Part shown: positions 15,655-23,208 of the stretch, one piece after another | How positions within the stretch are numbered: the stretch's first letter is position 1 | How the letters are laid out: the number at the start of each line of letters is the position of its first letter | NCBI GenBank assembly: GCA_017849615.1 | Contig: JAFIGS010000025.1 | Coordinates: 1 to 43,477, forward strand | Direction of reading: 5' to 3' | DNA length: 43,477 nt | Origin: Pseudolabrys sp. | GTDB lineage: Bacteria > Pseudomonadota > Alphaproteobacteria > Rhizobiales > Xanthobacteraceae | The notes under the pieces: model-generated | The model's database searches: none | What the model saw: the letters and a program-made list of their open reading frames with translations, nothing else | What the model was told of the DNA's origin: nothing | Position numbers and translations under genes: made by a program

Positions 15655-15676
15655 GCGCCGCTCTTGCGAGCGGCGC
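15655..15676 (-). terminator. Rho-independent terminator between tamB and the DUF992 gene
   Basis: A 9-bp stem GCGCCGCTC/GAGCGGCGC with loop TTGC. On the minus strand it is followed by TTTT, so it mainly serves the leftward DUF992 gene; the hairpin could also act weakly on tamB. Confidence 0.7.
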
Positions 15677-15699
15677 CATTATCGTCGTCCAAGTTTGTC

Positions 15700-16182
15700 T
15701 TAGCGAGCCGGCTGCAGCGACAGGCCAGAGACGCCGACCGCCAGATTGAGGCCGGTCTGCCCCTGTACCGAAACCGGCTGCAGCGTCACGGTGCGGTTCG
15801 AGCCGCCGACGAGAACGTTGGCGCCGGCGCCGACGCCGACGGTCGCCTCAGCGCTGGCGCCGCCATAGTTGCCGGCCAGCGCGCCGAACTTGCGGTCGCT
15901 GGGGGCGAACACCGACCACACCATTTCGCCGCCGCTCGTGGCACCGATGTCGAGGCCGAACTTCGTAATCGAGCCGGTATAGACCTCACGCGGCGCGTTC
16001 TCGGCCGACGGCGTGAACAGGCAGGTCACGTCCTTTTTCGACGCGATGATCATGCCGATGCCGCCCGAGATATCGCAGGTCAGAGCGCCGACCTTGGTGC
16101 GGTCCTGCGCTTGCGACGCGCCGGGCGCAGAAACGGCGGCAGCGATCGCCACGGCGGCGAGCGCAGTGAATGGCTTTAACAT
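15700..16182 (-). CDS. DUF992 family secreted protein, predicted EcfG target
   Basis: A 160-residue exported protein. It starts at ATG 16182 because GAGGAG lies six bases upstream; the ATG two codons earlier abuts that site. A signal peptide (residues 1-26, ending ASQAQ) precedes a mature part with two Cys (KVGALTCDISGG and VTCLF), probably a disulfide, and Gly-rich beta segments typical of DUF992. Function is unknown; it is periplasmic or surface-exposed. A full EcfG-type promoter lies 35 bases upstream of the start, inside the end of the histidine kinase gene, so it should be induced by general stress separately from its neighbours. Its own terminator follows. Confidence 0.85.
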   Translation of the reverse strand: MLKPFTALAAVAIAAAVSAPGASQAQDRTKVGALTCDISGGIGMIIASKKDVTCLFTPSAENAPREVYTGSITKFGLDIGATSGGEMVWSVFAPSDRKFGALAGNYGGASAEATVGVGAGANVLVGGSNRTVTLQPVSVQGQTGLNLAVGVSGLSLQPAR

Positions 16183-16214
16183 TTGCATCTCCTCAGTCGG
16201 AAAATTCCTGCCCC

Positions 16215-17333
16215 TCAACGCGGGCCCGTCGCGGTGGTTCCATCCCGGTCCAGCGTGGCGATAACCTGGCTCGCCGGTATTACGACCTGGCATTGCACGC
16301 CATCGGGATCGAAAACCATCTCGACCTTGGCGTCGAGGGCGCGCGCAAGATTGGTCTCGATCACCATCGTACCGAAGCCGCGCTTGCGCCGGGGCTTGAC
16401 CCGCGGCCCCTGCGTCTCGCGCCAGGAGAACTCCAGCGGCGCATTTGGCGCCTCGCCGCGGCGCCACTCGATCGCCACCTGCCCCTCGGGCACCGAGAGC
16501 GCTCCGAAGCGCACGGCGTTGGCGCTCAGTTCGTGCAACGCAAGGCCGAGGTTCTGAGCGGCTTCCGGCTTGAGCGCGATTTCGGGCCCGTCGATTGATA
16601 CCTGTTGCGACACCCCGTCGAGGTAGGCCGACAGCTGCGATCGCACCAGTTCATTGAGCGACGCGCCATACCAACTCTCGCGGATCAGGAGGTCGTGTGA
16701 AGCGGCAAGCGCCTGAAGCCTGGCGCCGAATTGGGTAAGAAACGCGTCGATCGATCCGGCGTGGCGCGCGGTTTGCCGCGCCATGGCCTGGATCACCGCC
16801 AGCAGATTTTTCGAGCGATGCGTGAGCTCGCGCAACAGCAGGCGCAGGTGTGCCTCGCCCTCTTTGCGCTCGGTGACATCGACGGAAGCGCATGTGAGGC
16901 CCACGATTTCACCGGCGTCGTTGCGCAAGGCTTCGACATGCAAGTCATACCAGCGCAGCGCGCCGTCTTCCTCCAATGAGAACTCGAGCCGCTGCGACTG
17001 GCCGGTCGCTACAGCCTCACGCTTCATGGTGACAATGGTATCGCGCACGCTCTCCGGCAGAACGTCCTCGTCCGCGCAGCCAAGCAAATCCGCGACCGGA
17101 CGCCCCAGCATCGGCTGGCTGACCGACGTGTAGCGAAGACTGCGATCCTGGGTATAAACAACAACCTGCGAACCACGCAGCGCCGTTTCATAGCGGGCAA
17201 AGCGCGCCCGCAACAAACTAAGTTCAATGGTCTGCGCATCGACTTGCGCCTGCAGCCGCCGGTTCTCTTCTTGCAATTGGTTCAGTGGGAGGCTACCCGG
17301 CCGGGCCTCCCCTGACGGCACGCCGTTTGCCAT
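16215..17333 (-). CDS. PAS-domain HWE-family sensor histidine kinase
   Basis: A cytoplasmic kinase of about 372 residues with no membrane segment. An N-terminal coiled coil (LQEENRRLQAQVDAQ) leads into a PAS domain (roughly residues 40-155). Then comes the phosphoacceptor helix RELTHRSKNLLAVIQAMARQ and an ATPase domain with HELSANAVRFGAL and the WRE element (SWRETQGP) that defines the HWE group. HWE kinases commonly phosphorylate PhyR, and phyR is the next gene upstream. It probably senses an internal cue. The start is uncertain: ATG 17333 is used, though a GTG at 17366 adds 11 residues; neither has a clear Shine-Dalgarno site. Confidence 0.88.
   Translation of the reverse strand: MANGVPSGEARPGSLPLNQLQEENRRLQAQVDAQTIELSLLRARFARYETALRGSQVVVYTQDRSLRYTSVSQPMLGRPVADLLGCADEDVLPESVRDTIVTMKREAVATGQSQRLEFSLEEDGALRWYDLHVEALRNDAGEIVGLTCASVDVTERKEGEAHLRLLLRELTHRSKNLLAVIQAMARQTARHAGSIDAFLTQFGARLQALAASHDLLIRESWYGASLNELVRSQLSAYLDGVSQQVSIDGPEIALKPEAAQNLGLALHELSANAVRFGALSVPEGQVAIEWRRGEAPNAPLEFSWRETQGPRVKPRRKRGFGTMVIETNLARALDAKVEMVFDPDGVQCQVVIPASQVIATLDRDGTTATGPR
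16217..16241 (-). promoter_or_regulatory. EcfG-type promoter of the DUF992 gene
   Basis: The minus strand reads GGAAC (16241-16237), a 16-base spacer, then CGTT (16220-16217). This is an exact match to GGAAC-N16/17-CGTT. The -35 side lies in the last codons of the kinase gene (stop at 16215). Confidence 0.75.
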
Positions 17334-17390
17334 CAGCACGTATCCATTTCTGCGCCCCCGCCGCACCGAGAGTCGAAATTGTAGGCATTA

Positions 17391-17428
17391 CCAACAGGCG
17401 GCCGGCCCCTGGCCCGGCCGCCTGTTGG
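17391..17428 (-). terminator. Strong hairpin between phyR and the kinase gene
   Basis: A 15-bp perfect stem (17391-17405 with 17414-17428, CCAACAGGCGGCCGG and its complement). There is no T-run on either side, so it may be a terminator, attenuator or transcript-end stabiliser. It would separate phyR from the kinase gene in the same direction. Confidence 0.55.
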
Positions 17429-17431
17429 CGA

Positions 17432-18232
17432 TCAACTCGCCTTACGCTCTTTTCGTTTCGCCTTACGGGCGAAAAACAACGCCTGGCTGAGCACAGCAGA
17501 CACAGTAGCCGGCTGGAACGGCTTGGCGATGAGGAACGCCGGCTCGGGGCGCTCGCCGGTGAGGAAGCGCTCGGGATAGGCCGTGATGAAGATCACCGGC
17601 ACCTCAAACGAACGCAGCAACTCGTTGACGGCATCAAGACCCGACGAACCGTCCGCGAGCTGGATATCAGCGAGGATCACGCCCGGCTGCTTAGCGCGCG
17701 CTAGCGTGACGGCCTCGGTATGCGTCCTGGCAACGCCGAGCACCTTGTGGCCAAGCCCTTCGACCAGGGCCTCAAGATCGAGAGCGATGAAAGTCTCGTC
17801 CTCGATGATCAGCACGTCGGTTGCGATCTCAGCCGCCAATTCGCGACCGGACTGATCGACCAGGTCGCGCAGCTCCGGCACTTCGATATCCAGCACCTTG
17901 GCGGCCTCATCTTCGGATAGCCCTTCGAGAGCGATCAAGAGAAAGGCCTGGCGCGGCATCGGCGCGATCGACGACAGGTGCCGCTCAACCGGCTGGTCGC
18001 CGGACTCCAGCGCCGTCTCCGAATTTACCCCGACCGAATTCCAGATTTTGGTGAACAGGCTGTACAGGCCCACCCTGGTGGACGACGCGGCATCGAGAAT
18101 GCCCGGATCCTGGACAAGCGCCTCAAGCGTCGCCGCCACATATGCATCGCCTGACTGCTGGCTCCCGGTCAAAGCGCGCGCATACCTCCGCAGATAAGGC
18201 AGATGTTGCGCAACTATCTGAGATATCGACAA
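17432..18232 (-). CDS. phyR: General stress response regulator PhyR
   Basis: A protein of about 266 residues with an N-terminal sigma-like domain (HLPYLRRYARALTGS, then a sigma-4-like LSEDEAAKVLDIEV) and a C-terminal receiver (DVLIIEDETFIALDLE, phospho-Asp in ILADIQLADG, Lys in LIAKPF). When phosphorylated, PhyR binds NepR and frees EcfG. I chose the TTG at 18232: it has GGGAGGG four bases upstream and yields the usual PhyR start and length. An in-frame ATG at 18286 would add 18 poorly conserved-looking residues. It is divergent from nepR-ecfG and has its own EcfG-type promoter, making a feedback loop. Confidence 0.95.
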   Translation of the reverse strand: MSISQIVAQHLPYLRRYARALTGSQQSGDAYVAATLEALVQDPGILDAASSTRVGLYSLFTKIWNSVGVNSETALESGDQPVERHLSSIAPMPRQAFLLIALEGLSEDEAAKVLDIEVPELRDLVDQSGRELAAEIATDVLIIEDETFIALDLEALVEGLGHKVLGVARTHTEAVTLARAKQPGVILADIQLADGSSGLDAVNELLRSFEVPVIFITAYPERFLTGERPEPAFLIAKPFQPATVSAVLSQALFFARKAKRKERKAS

Positions 18233-18310
18233 AAATCCCTCCCGAATCGGTCTGGCCCGAAGGCCCGGAGATGCATCGTCCTCCATAGGCCTTCGCTAAA
18301 CATACGCGGC

Positions 18311-18338
18311 AAAAACGTCACCGCCTCAAAAAAGTTCC
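18311..18338 (-). promoter_or_regulatory. EcfG-type promoter of phyR
   Basis: The minus strand reads GGAAC (18338-18334), a 16-base spacer, then CGTTTTT (18317-18311). This is an exact match to the alphaproteobacterial EcfG consensus in the phyR/nepR intergenic region. Confidence 0.8.
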
Positions 18339-18347
18339 ACGAAAGAT

Positions 18348-18374
18348 GGAACCAATTTTCCTTGGGCGGGTTTT
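18348..18374 (+). promoter_or_regulatory. EcfG-type promoter of nepR-ecfG
   Basis: The plus strand reads GGAAC (18348-18352), a 17-base spacer, then GTTTT (18370-18374). It is back to back with the phyR promoter; the two GGAAC boxes are 9 bases apart. The base before GTT is G rather than C. Confidence 0.72.
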
Positions 18375-18434
18375 CCGACCCAGACGACGGGGGCTTGGGC
18401 GAGACACAGCCCGGGGAATTCGGGGTTCTACGAG

Positions 18435-18668
18435 ATGACGAACGACGAACGAGACAAAGCCGCAGGACAACAAAAGCCAATGGACACCGGGGCTGCCCGC
18501 GCCAAAAAACACGACGCCAAGCCGGCCAAGCTCGGGCGGGAAGTACAAGCCCGCCTCGGCCAGCAATTGCGTTCCATGTACGACGAAGTGGTTGGCCAAG
18601 GAGTGCCCGACCGCTTTGCTGATTTGCTCAGCCAGCTCGACAACAAAGACAACAAGGACAGGCAGTAA
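18435..18668 (+). CDS. nepR: Anti-sigma factor NepR
   Basis: A 77-residue protein with a disordered, charged N-terminus (about 1-33) and the NepR helical core, LGREVQARLGQQLRSMYDEV, followed by PDRFADLLSQL. It binds EcfG in unstressed cells and is pulled away by phosphorylated PhyR. The short length, position between phyR and ecfG, and core sequence agree. Its TAA overlaps the ATG of ecfG (TAATG), so the two are translationally coupled and made in balanced amounts. Confidence 0.93.
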   Translation: MTNDERDKAAGQQKPMDTGAARAKKHDAKPAKLGREVQARLGQQLRSMYDEVVGQGVPDRFADLLSQLDNKDNKDRQ

Positions 18669-19213
18669 TGCCCATGGACGACGCGGTCCGCAAACAGATC
18701 CTTGACTCCATCCCGAGCCTTCGCGCCTTCGCGATCTCGCTGTGCGGGAACGTTGATCGTGCCGACGATCTGGTTCAGGAGACGATGGTGCGAGCGATTG
18801 CCAATATCGACTCGTTCCAGCCAGGCACCAATATGCCTGCGTGGCTGTTCACGATCTTGCGCAATCATTTCCGCTCCGAATATCGCAAGCGTCGCCGCGA
18901 GGTCGAGGATGCCGACGGGCATTACGCCGACACGCTGAAATCGCAACCGGAGCAGCAGGGCCACATCGAATTCGGCGAATTCCGCGAGGCCTTGTCTCAG
19001 CTGCCGACCGACCAGCGCGAGGCGCTCATTCTCGTTGGGGCGTCCGGCTTTTCATACGAAGAAGCGGCCCAGATTTGCGGATGCGCCATCGGCACCATCA
19101 AGTCGCGCGTCAACCGTGCCCGCAATCGTCTCGCGGAACTACTCCAGGTGCGCGACGGCGATGATTTCGGGCCGGACGAGCAGACCCGCGCAGTGTTGGC
19201 GAGCGGTGAGTAA
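18668..19213 (+). CDS. ecfG: ECF sigma factor EcfG (general stress response)
   Basis: A 181-residue ECF15-type sigma factor. Region 2 contains ADDLVQETMVRAI and the FQPGTNMPAWLFTILRN segment. Region 4 contains LPTDQREALILVGASGFSYEEAA and the helix-turn-helix GCAIGTIKSRVNRARNRL. It directs RNA polymerase to GGAAC-N16/17-CGTT promoters, several of which are visible here, including its own. Release from NepR by PhyR activates it. Coupled to nepR and followed by a strong terminator. Confidence 0.95.
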   Translation: MPMDDAVRKQILDSIPSLRAFAISLCGNVDRADDLVQETMVRAIANIDSFQPGTNMPAWLFTILRNHFRSEYRKRRREVEDADGHYADTLKSQPEQQGHIEFGEFREALSQLPTDQREALILVGASGFSYEEAAQICGCAIGTIKSRVNRARNRLAELLQVRDGDDFGPDEQTRAVLASGE

Positions 19214-19237
19214 CCTCATCGTTAATCCGATGTAATG

Positions 19238-19272
19238 AAAAGGCCCGCGTGATGACATCACGCGGGCCTTTT
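19238..19272 (+). terminator. Bidirectional terminator of ecfG and the DUF1328 gene
   Basis: AAAAGGCCCGCGTGATG and its complement flank a short ACA-type loop, giving a near-perfect stem with A and T runs on both sides. It serves ecfG from the left and the convergent DUF1328 gene from the right. Confidence 0.9.
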
Positions 19273-19293
19273 AGTTCGCGTTGATAGCCGATC

Positions 19294-19473
19294 CTACGGG
19301 ACGGTCGGCGGCCGCCCACGCACGAGGTGCACGACCGCCGAGATGGCGAGCAGCACCAGGGCGACGAAAAAGACGATCTTGGCGACCTCAACCGCAACAC
19401 CCGCAATACCACCGAAACCGAGAACGGCGGCGATCAACGCGACAACAAGAAATGTCAGCGCCCAACCAAGCAT
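19294..19473 (-). CDS. DUF1328 family small membrane protein
   Basis: A 59-residue protein beginning [20 protein letters not shown], with two transmembrane helices (about 4-22 and 29-48) separated by a [12 protein letters not shown] turn and ending in a basic HLVRGRPP tail. This is the typical pattern and size of the DUF1328/YtjA family. An AGAGGAG Shine-Dalgarno site precedes the ATG. Function unknown; it is convergent with ecfG. A GGAAC box with a one-mismatch -10 (CTT for GTT) lies upstream at 19533-19529 on the minus strand, so stress control is possible. Confidence 0.88.
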   Translation of the reverse strand: MLGWALTFLVVALIAAVLGFGGIAGVAVEVAKIVFFVALVLLAISAVVHLVRGRPPTVP

Positions 19474-19603
19474 GGCTGTCTCCTCTTTTGAAAGGTCCGT
19501 GCGGTTTTAAGGCGGATCCGGGATGCAAGTTCCGGCGGTTGCGGCTAGACTGGAACCCGTCGTCACGTCAGCGAATTCAGCTTACTGTGCAAGGAGTATC
19601 GCT

Positions 19604-20476
19604 ATGGCGCCGCGTCCGAACTGGAAGGGCTTTCTCAAACTATCGTTGGTGTCCTGCGCCGTGGCGCTCTACCCGGCGACTTCCACCAGCCAGCGCATCC
19701 GCTTCAACATCATCAATCGCGAAACCGGTAACCGCATTCGCAACGAAGTGGTCGACGCCGAAACGGGCGATCCGGTCGCGCCGGAAGAGCGGGTCAAGGG
19801 CTACGAAATCGAGAAAGGGCAATACATCTTGCTCGATGAAGACGAACTCGACAACGTCGCTCTTGAAAGCACCCACACCATCGAGATCGACGAATTCGTG
19901 CCGATGTCGGACGTCGACCGCATCTATCTCGACGAGTCCTATTATCTGGTGCCACAGGACGACGTCGCGCAGGAGGCCTTCGCGGTGCTCCGCGAAGCCA
20001 TGCGCAAGGAAGACCTCGCCGGCCTCGCCCGCGTCGTCGTCTACCGCCGCGAACGTCTGCTGCTGCTGCGCCCGCGCGGCAAGGGGCTGCTGGCGACAAC
20101 CCTGCGCTACAAGAACGAGGTGCGCAACGAAGCCGATTATTTCGACGACATCGAGGACACCAAGGTGCCGGCCGACATGCTCAAGCTGGCCACCCATATA
20201 CTCGAAACCAAGAAGGGCAAGTTCGACCCTGCGAAATTCGAAGACCGCTACGAGTCGGCGCTGATGGACCTCATTAAAGCCAAGCGCGCCGGCAAGAAGC
20301 CGATAACGGTGCCGGAGCCCAAGGCCAGCAATGTCATCAACCTGATGGACGCCCTGCGCCGCAGCGCCAAAGCCGACAGCAAGCCCGAACGCCGCAAGCC
20401 CGCCTCGTCGTCACAGAAAACGGCGACGCGGGCCAAACGCACGGGCACCAAGCGCAAGGTGCGCAAGGCGAGCTAG
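19604..20476 (+). CDS. ku: Non-homologous end-joining protein Ku
   Basis: A 290-residue bacterial Ku. The ATG at 19604 is chosen for AAGGAG eight bases upstream and because the protein then begins APRPNWKGFLKLSLVSC, close to the family's start; upstream in-frame codons add unlike sequence. The beta-barrel DNA-ring core covers about 1-250 (TSQRIRFNIINRETG, VYRRERLLLLRPRGKGL). A Lys/Arg-rich C-terminal extension (about 255-290) is typical of many alphaproteobacterial Ku proteins. It binds double-strand ends and recruits LigD, encoded 14 bases downstream. Its place beside the stress sigma factor suggests use in stressed or resting cells. Confidence 0.95.
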   Translation: MAPRPNWKGFLKLSLVSCAVALYPATSTSQRIRFNIINRETGNRIRNEVVDAETGDPVAPEERVKGYEIEKGQYILLDEDELDNVALESTHTIEIDEFVPMSDVDRIYLDESYYLVPQDDVAQEAFAVLREAMRKEDLAGLARVVVYRRERLLLLRPRGKGLLATTLRYKNEVRNEADYFDDIEDTKVPADMLKLATHILETKKGKFDPAKFEDRYESALMDLIKAKRAGKKPITVPEPKASNVINLMDALRRSAKADSKPERRKPASSSQKTATRAKRTGTKRKVRKAS

Positions 20477-20490
20477 ACCGGACCTGACCG

Positions 20491-23145
20491 ATGGCGGGGC
20501 TCAAGACCTATCACGGCAAGCGCCGCTTCGGCGTCACCGCCGAGCCCAAAGGCAAGGTGGCGCGCGAGCGCGGCCACGCTTTTGTCATCCAGAAGCATGC
20601 GGCCACACGGCTGCATTACGACCTGCGCCTCGAACTCGATGGCATCATGAAAAGCTGGGCGGTGACGCGTGGTCCCAGTCTGGTGCCGAGCGAGAAGCGC
20701 CTTGCCGTCGAGGTCGAAGATCATCCGATCGAATACAACACCTTCGAGGGCACCATTCCGAAGGGCGAGTATGGCGGCGGCACGGTCATGGTGTGGGACC
20801 GCGGCAGATGGTCCCCACACGACGATCCGCACAAGGGTCTCAAGAAAGGCCATCTCGCCTTCGACCTCGACGGCGGCAAGTTGCACGGCGCCTGGCATCT
20901 CGTGCGCCTGCGCAAGCGCTCCGGCGAAAAGCGCAACAACTGGTTGCTGATCAAGTCGGACGACGATGTGGCCCGCACCGCGCGCGACAAGGATATTCTC
21001 GAGGAGGCCGATTTCTCCATCAAGACCGGGCGCACCATGGACGAGATCGCCGCCGGCAAGCGGGCCAGTGCCAGGGAAAAGACCAGGATGAAGAAGGTCC
21101 TGACATCGACCAAAAAGACGATGTCGGCACGGAAGGTCAAAACGGCTAAGAAGACTTCGAGAAAGAAGCCGGCATCGGCGCAGCTGGTACAGAAGCACGC
21201 GACCATCGTCGATCGCAAACCAAGCCTCAAAGGCGCCAAGCGCGCCGCCCTGCCCGGCTTCGTCGAGCCCTGCCTCGCCACGCTCGCCGACAAGGCGCCG
21301 GACAGCACCAACTGGATTCATGAAATCAAATTTGACGGCTACCGCCTGCAGGCGCGGCTTGCCCGCGGCAAGGCCAAGCTGCTGACCCGCAAGGGCCTCG
21401 ACTGGACGCCCACATTCAAGGGCATCGCCGACGCCGTCACCAAACTCGATGCCGACAGCGCGATGATCGATGGCGAACTGGTCGTCGAAGGCGATGACGG
21501 CGTCACCAGCTTCTCGCTGCTGCAGGAAGAACTCAAATCCGGCCGGCAAAACCGGCTGGTCTATTACGTCTTCGATCTGCTCTATCTCGACGGTCAGGAC
21601 TTGCGTGGCCTGCCGCTCGCGGAACGCAAGGAGGCGCTGGCGCAGTTGGTCAAGAGCGCGCCCAAGAACACGCCGCTGCGCTACAGCGAGTCCATTGCCG
21701 AGCGCGGCCCCGTTCTGCTCAAGCACGCCTGCCAGCTCGGCCTCGAAGGCATCATCTCGAAGCTGAGCGACGCGCCCTATCGCTCCGGTCGCAGCCGCGA
21801 CTGGATCAAGACCAAATGCTCGAGCCGGCAGGAACTGGTGATCGCCGGCTTCGTACCCTCGACCGCCGACGCCCGCGCTGTCGGCGCGCTGGTGCTCGGC
21901 TTCCACGACAAGGGCAAGCTGGTCTATGCCGGCCGCACCGGCACCGGCTTCACCCACCAAACGTCGCGAGACCTGTACAAAAAACTGAAGGCTCTCAAGC
22001 GCGAGCGCACGCCGTTTGCCGCCGTGCCGGCAGAAGAGCGCGGCGTCCGCACGCCCATCTGGGTCGAGCCGAGGCTGGTCGCCGAGGTCGATTTCCACGG
22101 ATGGACGCATGGCGACCGCATCCGTCAGGCCTCATTTCAAGGGCTGCGCGAGGACAAGGCCGCGGCCGACGTCGTACACGAGGACAAGCCGATGGAAAGC
22201 GTCGCGGCCCGCAGCAAGACCACGGCACGCAAGCGCAGCGCGCCGGTGACAGCCGCAAGGAAGAAGGCATCATCAAAGAAAGCGAGCAATGCCACCGTCG
22301 GCGCCGTTACGCTGACCCATCCGGACCGCGTCTATTGGGAAGCCGCCGGCGTCACCAAGCAGGACCTCGCCGAGTATTATAAGGACGTTTGGAAGTGGAT
22401 GGCGCCGCATGTCGCCGGCCGCCCGATCTCGCTGCTGCGCTGCCCGGAAGGGGCTAGCGGCCAATGCTTCTTTCAAAAGCATGCCGCGGCTGGCATCGGC
22501 ACCGAGCATCTGCATCTCGTCCCTGAGAAAGGCGACAAGATCATCTCCGTTGACGATCTCAATGGCCTGTTGTCGCTGGTACAGGCCGGCGTGCTCGAGG
22601 TTCATACTCGTGGGACCACCATCGACGAGCGCGAGAACGCCGACCGGTTGGTGTTCGATCTCGATCCCGGGCCCGGCACTGGTTGGAAAGATGTCATGGC
22701 GGCTGCGCGCGACATCCATGACCGGCTCGAGGCGATCGGCCTCAAAACCTATCTGAAAACGTCCGGCGGCAAAGGTCTCCACGTCATCCTGCCGATCGCG
22801 CCGACGCCCTGGGCCAAGGTCAAGGAGTTCACCCAGGCGCTGGCGCAGGCCATGGCCGCCGACGATCCCGACCGCTATGTCGCCACGGCGACCAAGACCA
22901 AGCGCAAGAACCGCATCTTCATCGACTATCTGCGCAACAGCCGCGAGGCGACCGCGGTCGCGCCCTATTCCACCCGCGCGCGGCCGGGGGCGGCGGTGTC
23001 GGTGCCCATCACATGGGCTGAACTTGGCAACCTTAAAAGTGCCGACCAGTTCACGGTGCTGAACGTGCGGGCCCGGCTCAAGAGGCTGCGCAAGGATCCT
23101 TGGGCCGGCATCGGCCGTATCCGTCAAAAGCTGCCGAACGCTTAG
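20491..23145 (+). CDS. ligD: Multidomain ATP-dependent DNA ligase LigD
   Basis: An 884-residue NHEJ enzyme with the order phosphoesterase-ligase-polymerase, as in Pseudomonas and many rhizobia. The phosphoesterase (about 1-180) has HYDLRLE and EDHPIEYNTFEGTIPKGEYG. A Lys-rich linker (190-225) follows. The ligase (about 255-560) has the adenylated Lys280 in EIKFDGYR and WIKTKC near motif V. After a second basic linker (about 570-600) comes the primase-polymerase domain, with LTHPDRVYW, the metal-binding DLDPGPG near 722-730 and TSGGKGLHVILPI. All three active sites look intact. It processes, fills and seals breaks held by Ku. Confidence 0.96.
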   Translation: MAGLKTYHGKRRFGVTAEPKGKVARERGHAFVIQKHAATRLHYDLRLELDGIMKSWAVTRGPSLVPSEKRLAVEVEDHPIEYNTFEGTIPKGEYGGGTVMVWDRGRWSPHDDPHKGLKKGHLAFDLDGGKLHGAWHLVRLRKRSGEKRNNWLLIKSDDDVARTARDKDILEEADFSIKTGRTMDEIAAGKRASAREKTRMKKVLTSTKKTMSARKVKTAKKTSRKKPASAQLVQKHATIVDRKPSLKGAKRAALPGFVEPCLATLADKAPDSTNWIHEIKFDGYRLQARLARGKAKLLTRKGLDWTPTFKGIADAVTKLDADSAMIDGELVVEGDDGVTSFSLLQEELKSGRQNRLVYYVFDLLYLDGQDLRGLPLAERKEALAQLVKSAPKNTPLRYSESIAERGPVLLKHACQLGLEGIISKLSDAPYRSGRSRDWIKTKCSSRQELVIAGFVPSTADARAVGALVLGFHDKGKLVYAGRTGTGFTHQTSRDLYKKLKALKRERTPFAAVPAEERGVRTPIWVEPRLVAEVDFHGWTHGDRIRQASFQGLREDKAAADVVHEDKPMESVAARSKTTARKRSAPVTAARKKASSKKASNATVGAVTLTHPDRVYWEAAGVTKQDLAEYYKDVWKWMAPHVAGRPISLLRCPEGASGQCFFQKHAAAGIGTEHLHLVPEKGDKIISVDDLNGLLSLVQAGVLEVHTRGTTIDERENADRLVFDLDPGPGTGWKDVMAAARDIHDRLEAIGLKTYLKTSGGKGLHVILPIAPTPWAKVKEFTQALAQAMAADDPDRYVATATKTKRKNRIFIDYLRNSREATAVAPYSTRARPGAAVSVPITWAELGNLKSADQFTVLNVRARLKRLRKDPWAGIGRIRQKLPNA

Positions 23146-23153
23146 TTCCCCGC

Positions 23154-23179
23154 GGAACCGCGACGCGTTGTCGCGCGTT
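23154..23179 (+). promoter_or_regulatory. EcfG-type promoter of the iron-permease-like gene
   Basis: GGAAC (23154-23158), a 17-base spacer, then CGTT (23176-23179), an exact match to the EcfG consensus. It begins 9 bases after the ligD stop and lies 30 bases upstream of the next ATG. Confidence 0.75.
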
Positions 23180-23208
23180 CTGGGAGCGCAAGGTTCCACA
23201 GCACTCCC

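Noticed and set aside
20473-22110. 545-codon minus-strand frame opposite ligD
   Set aside because: Antisense to LigD, whose three catalytic domains are intact; shadow frame.
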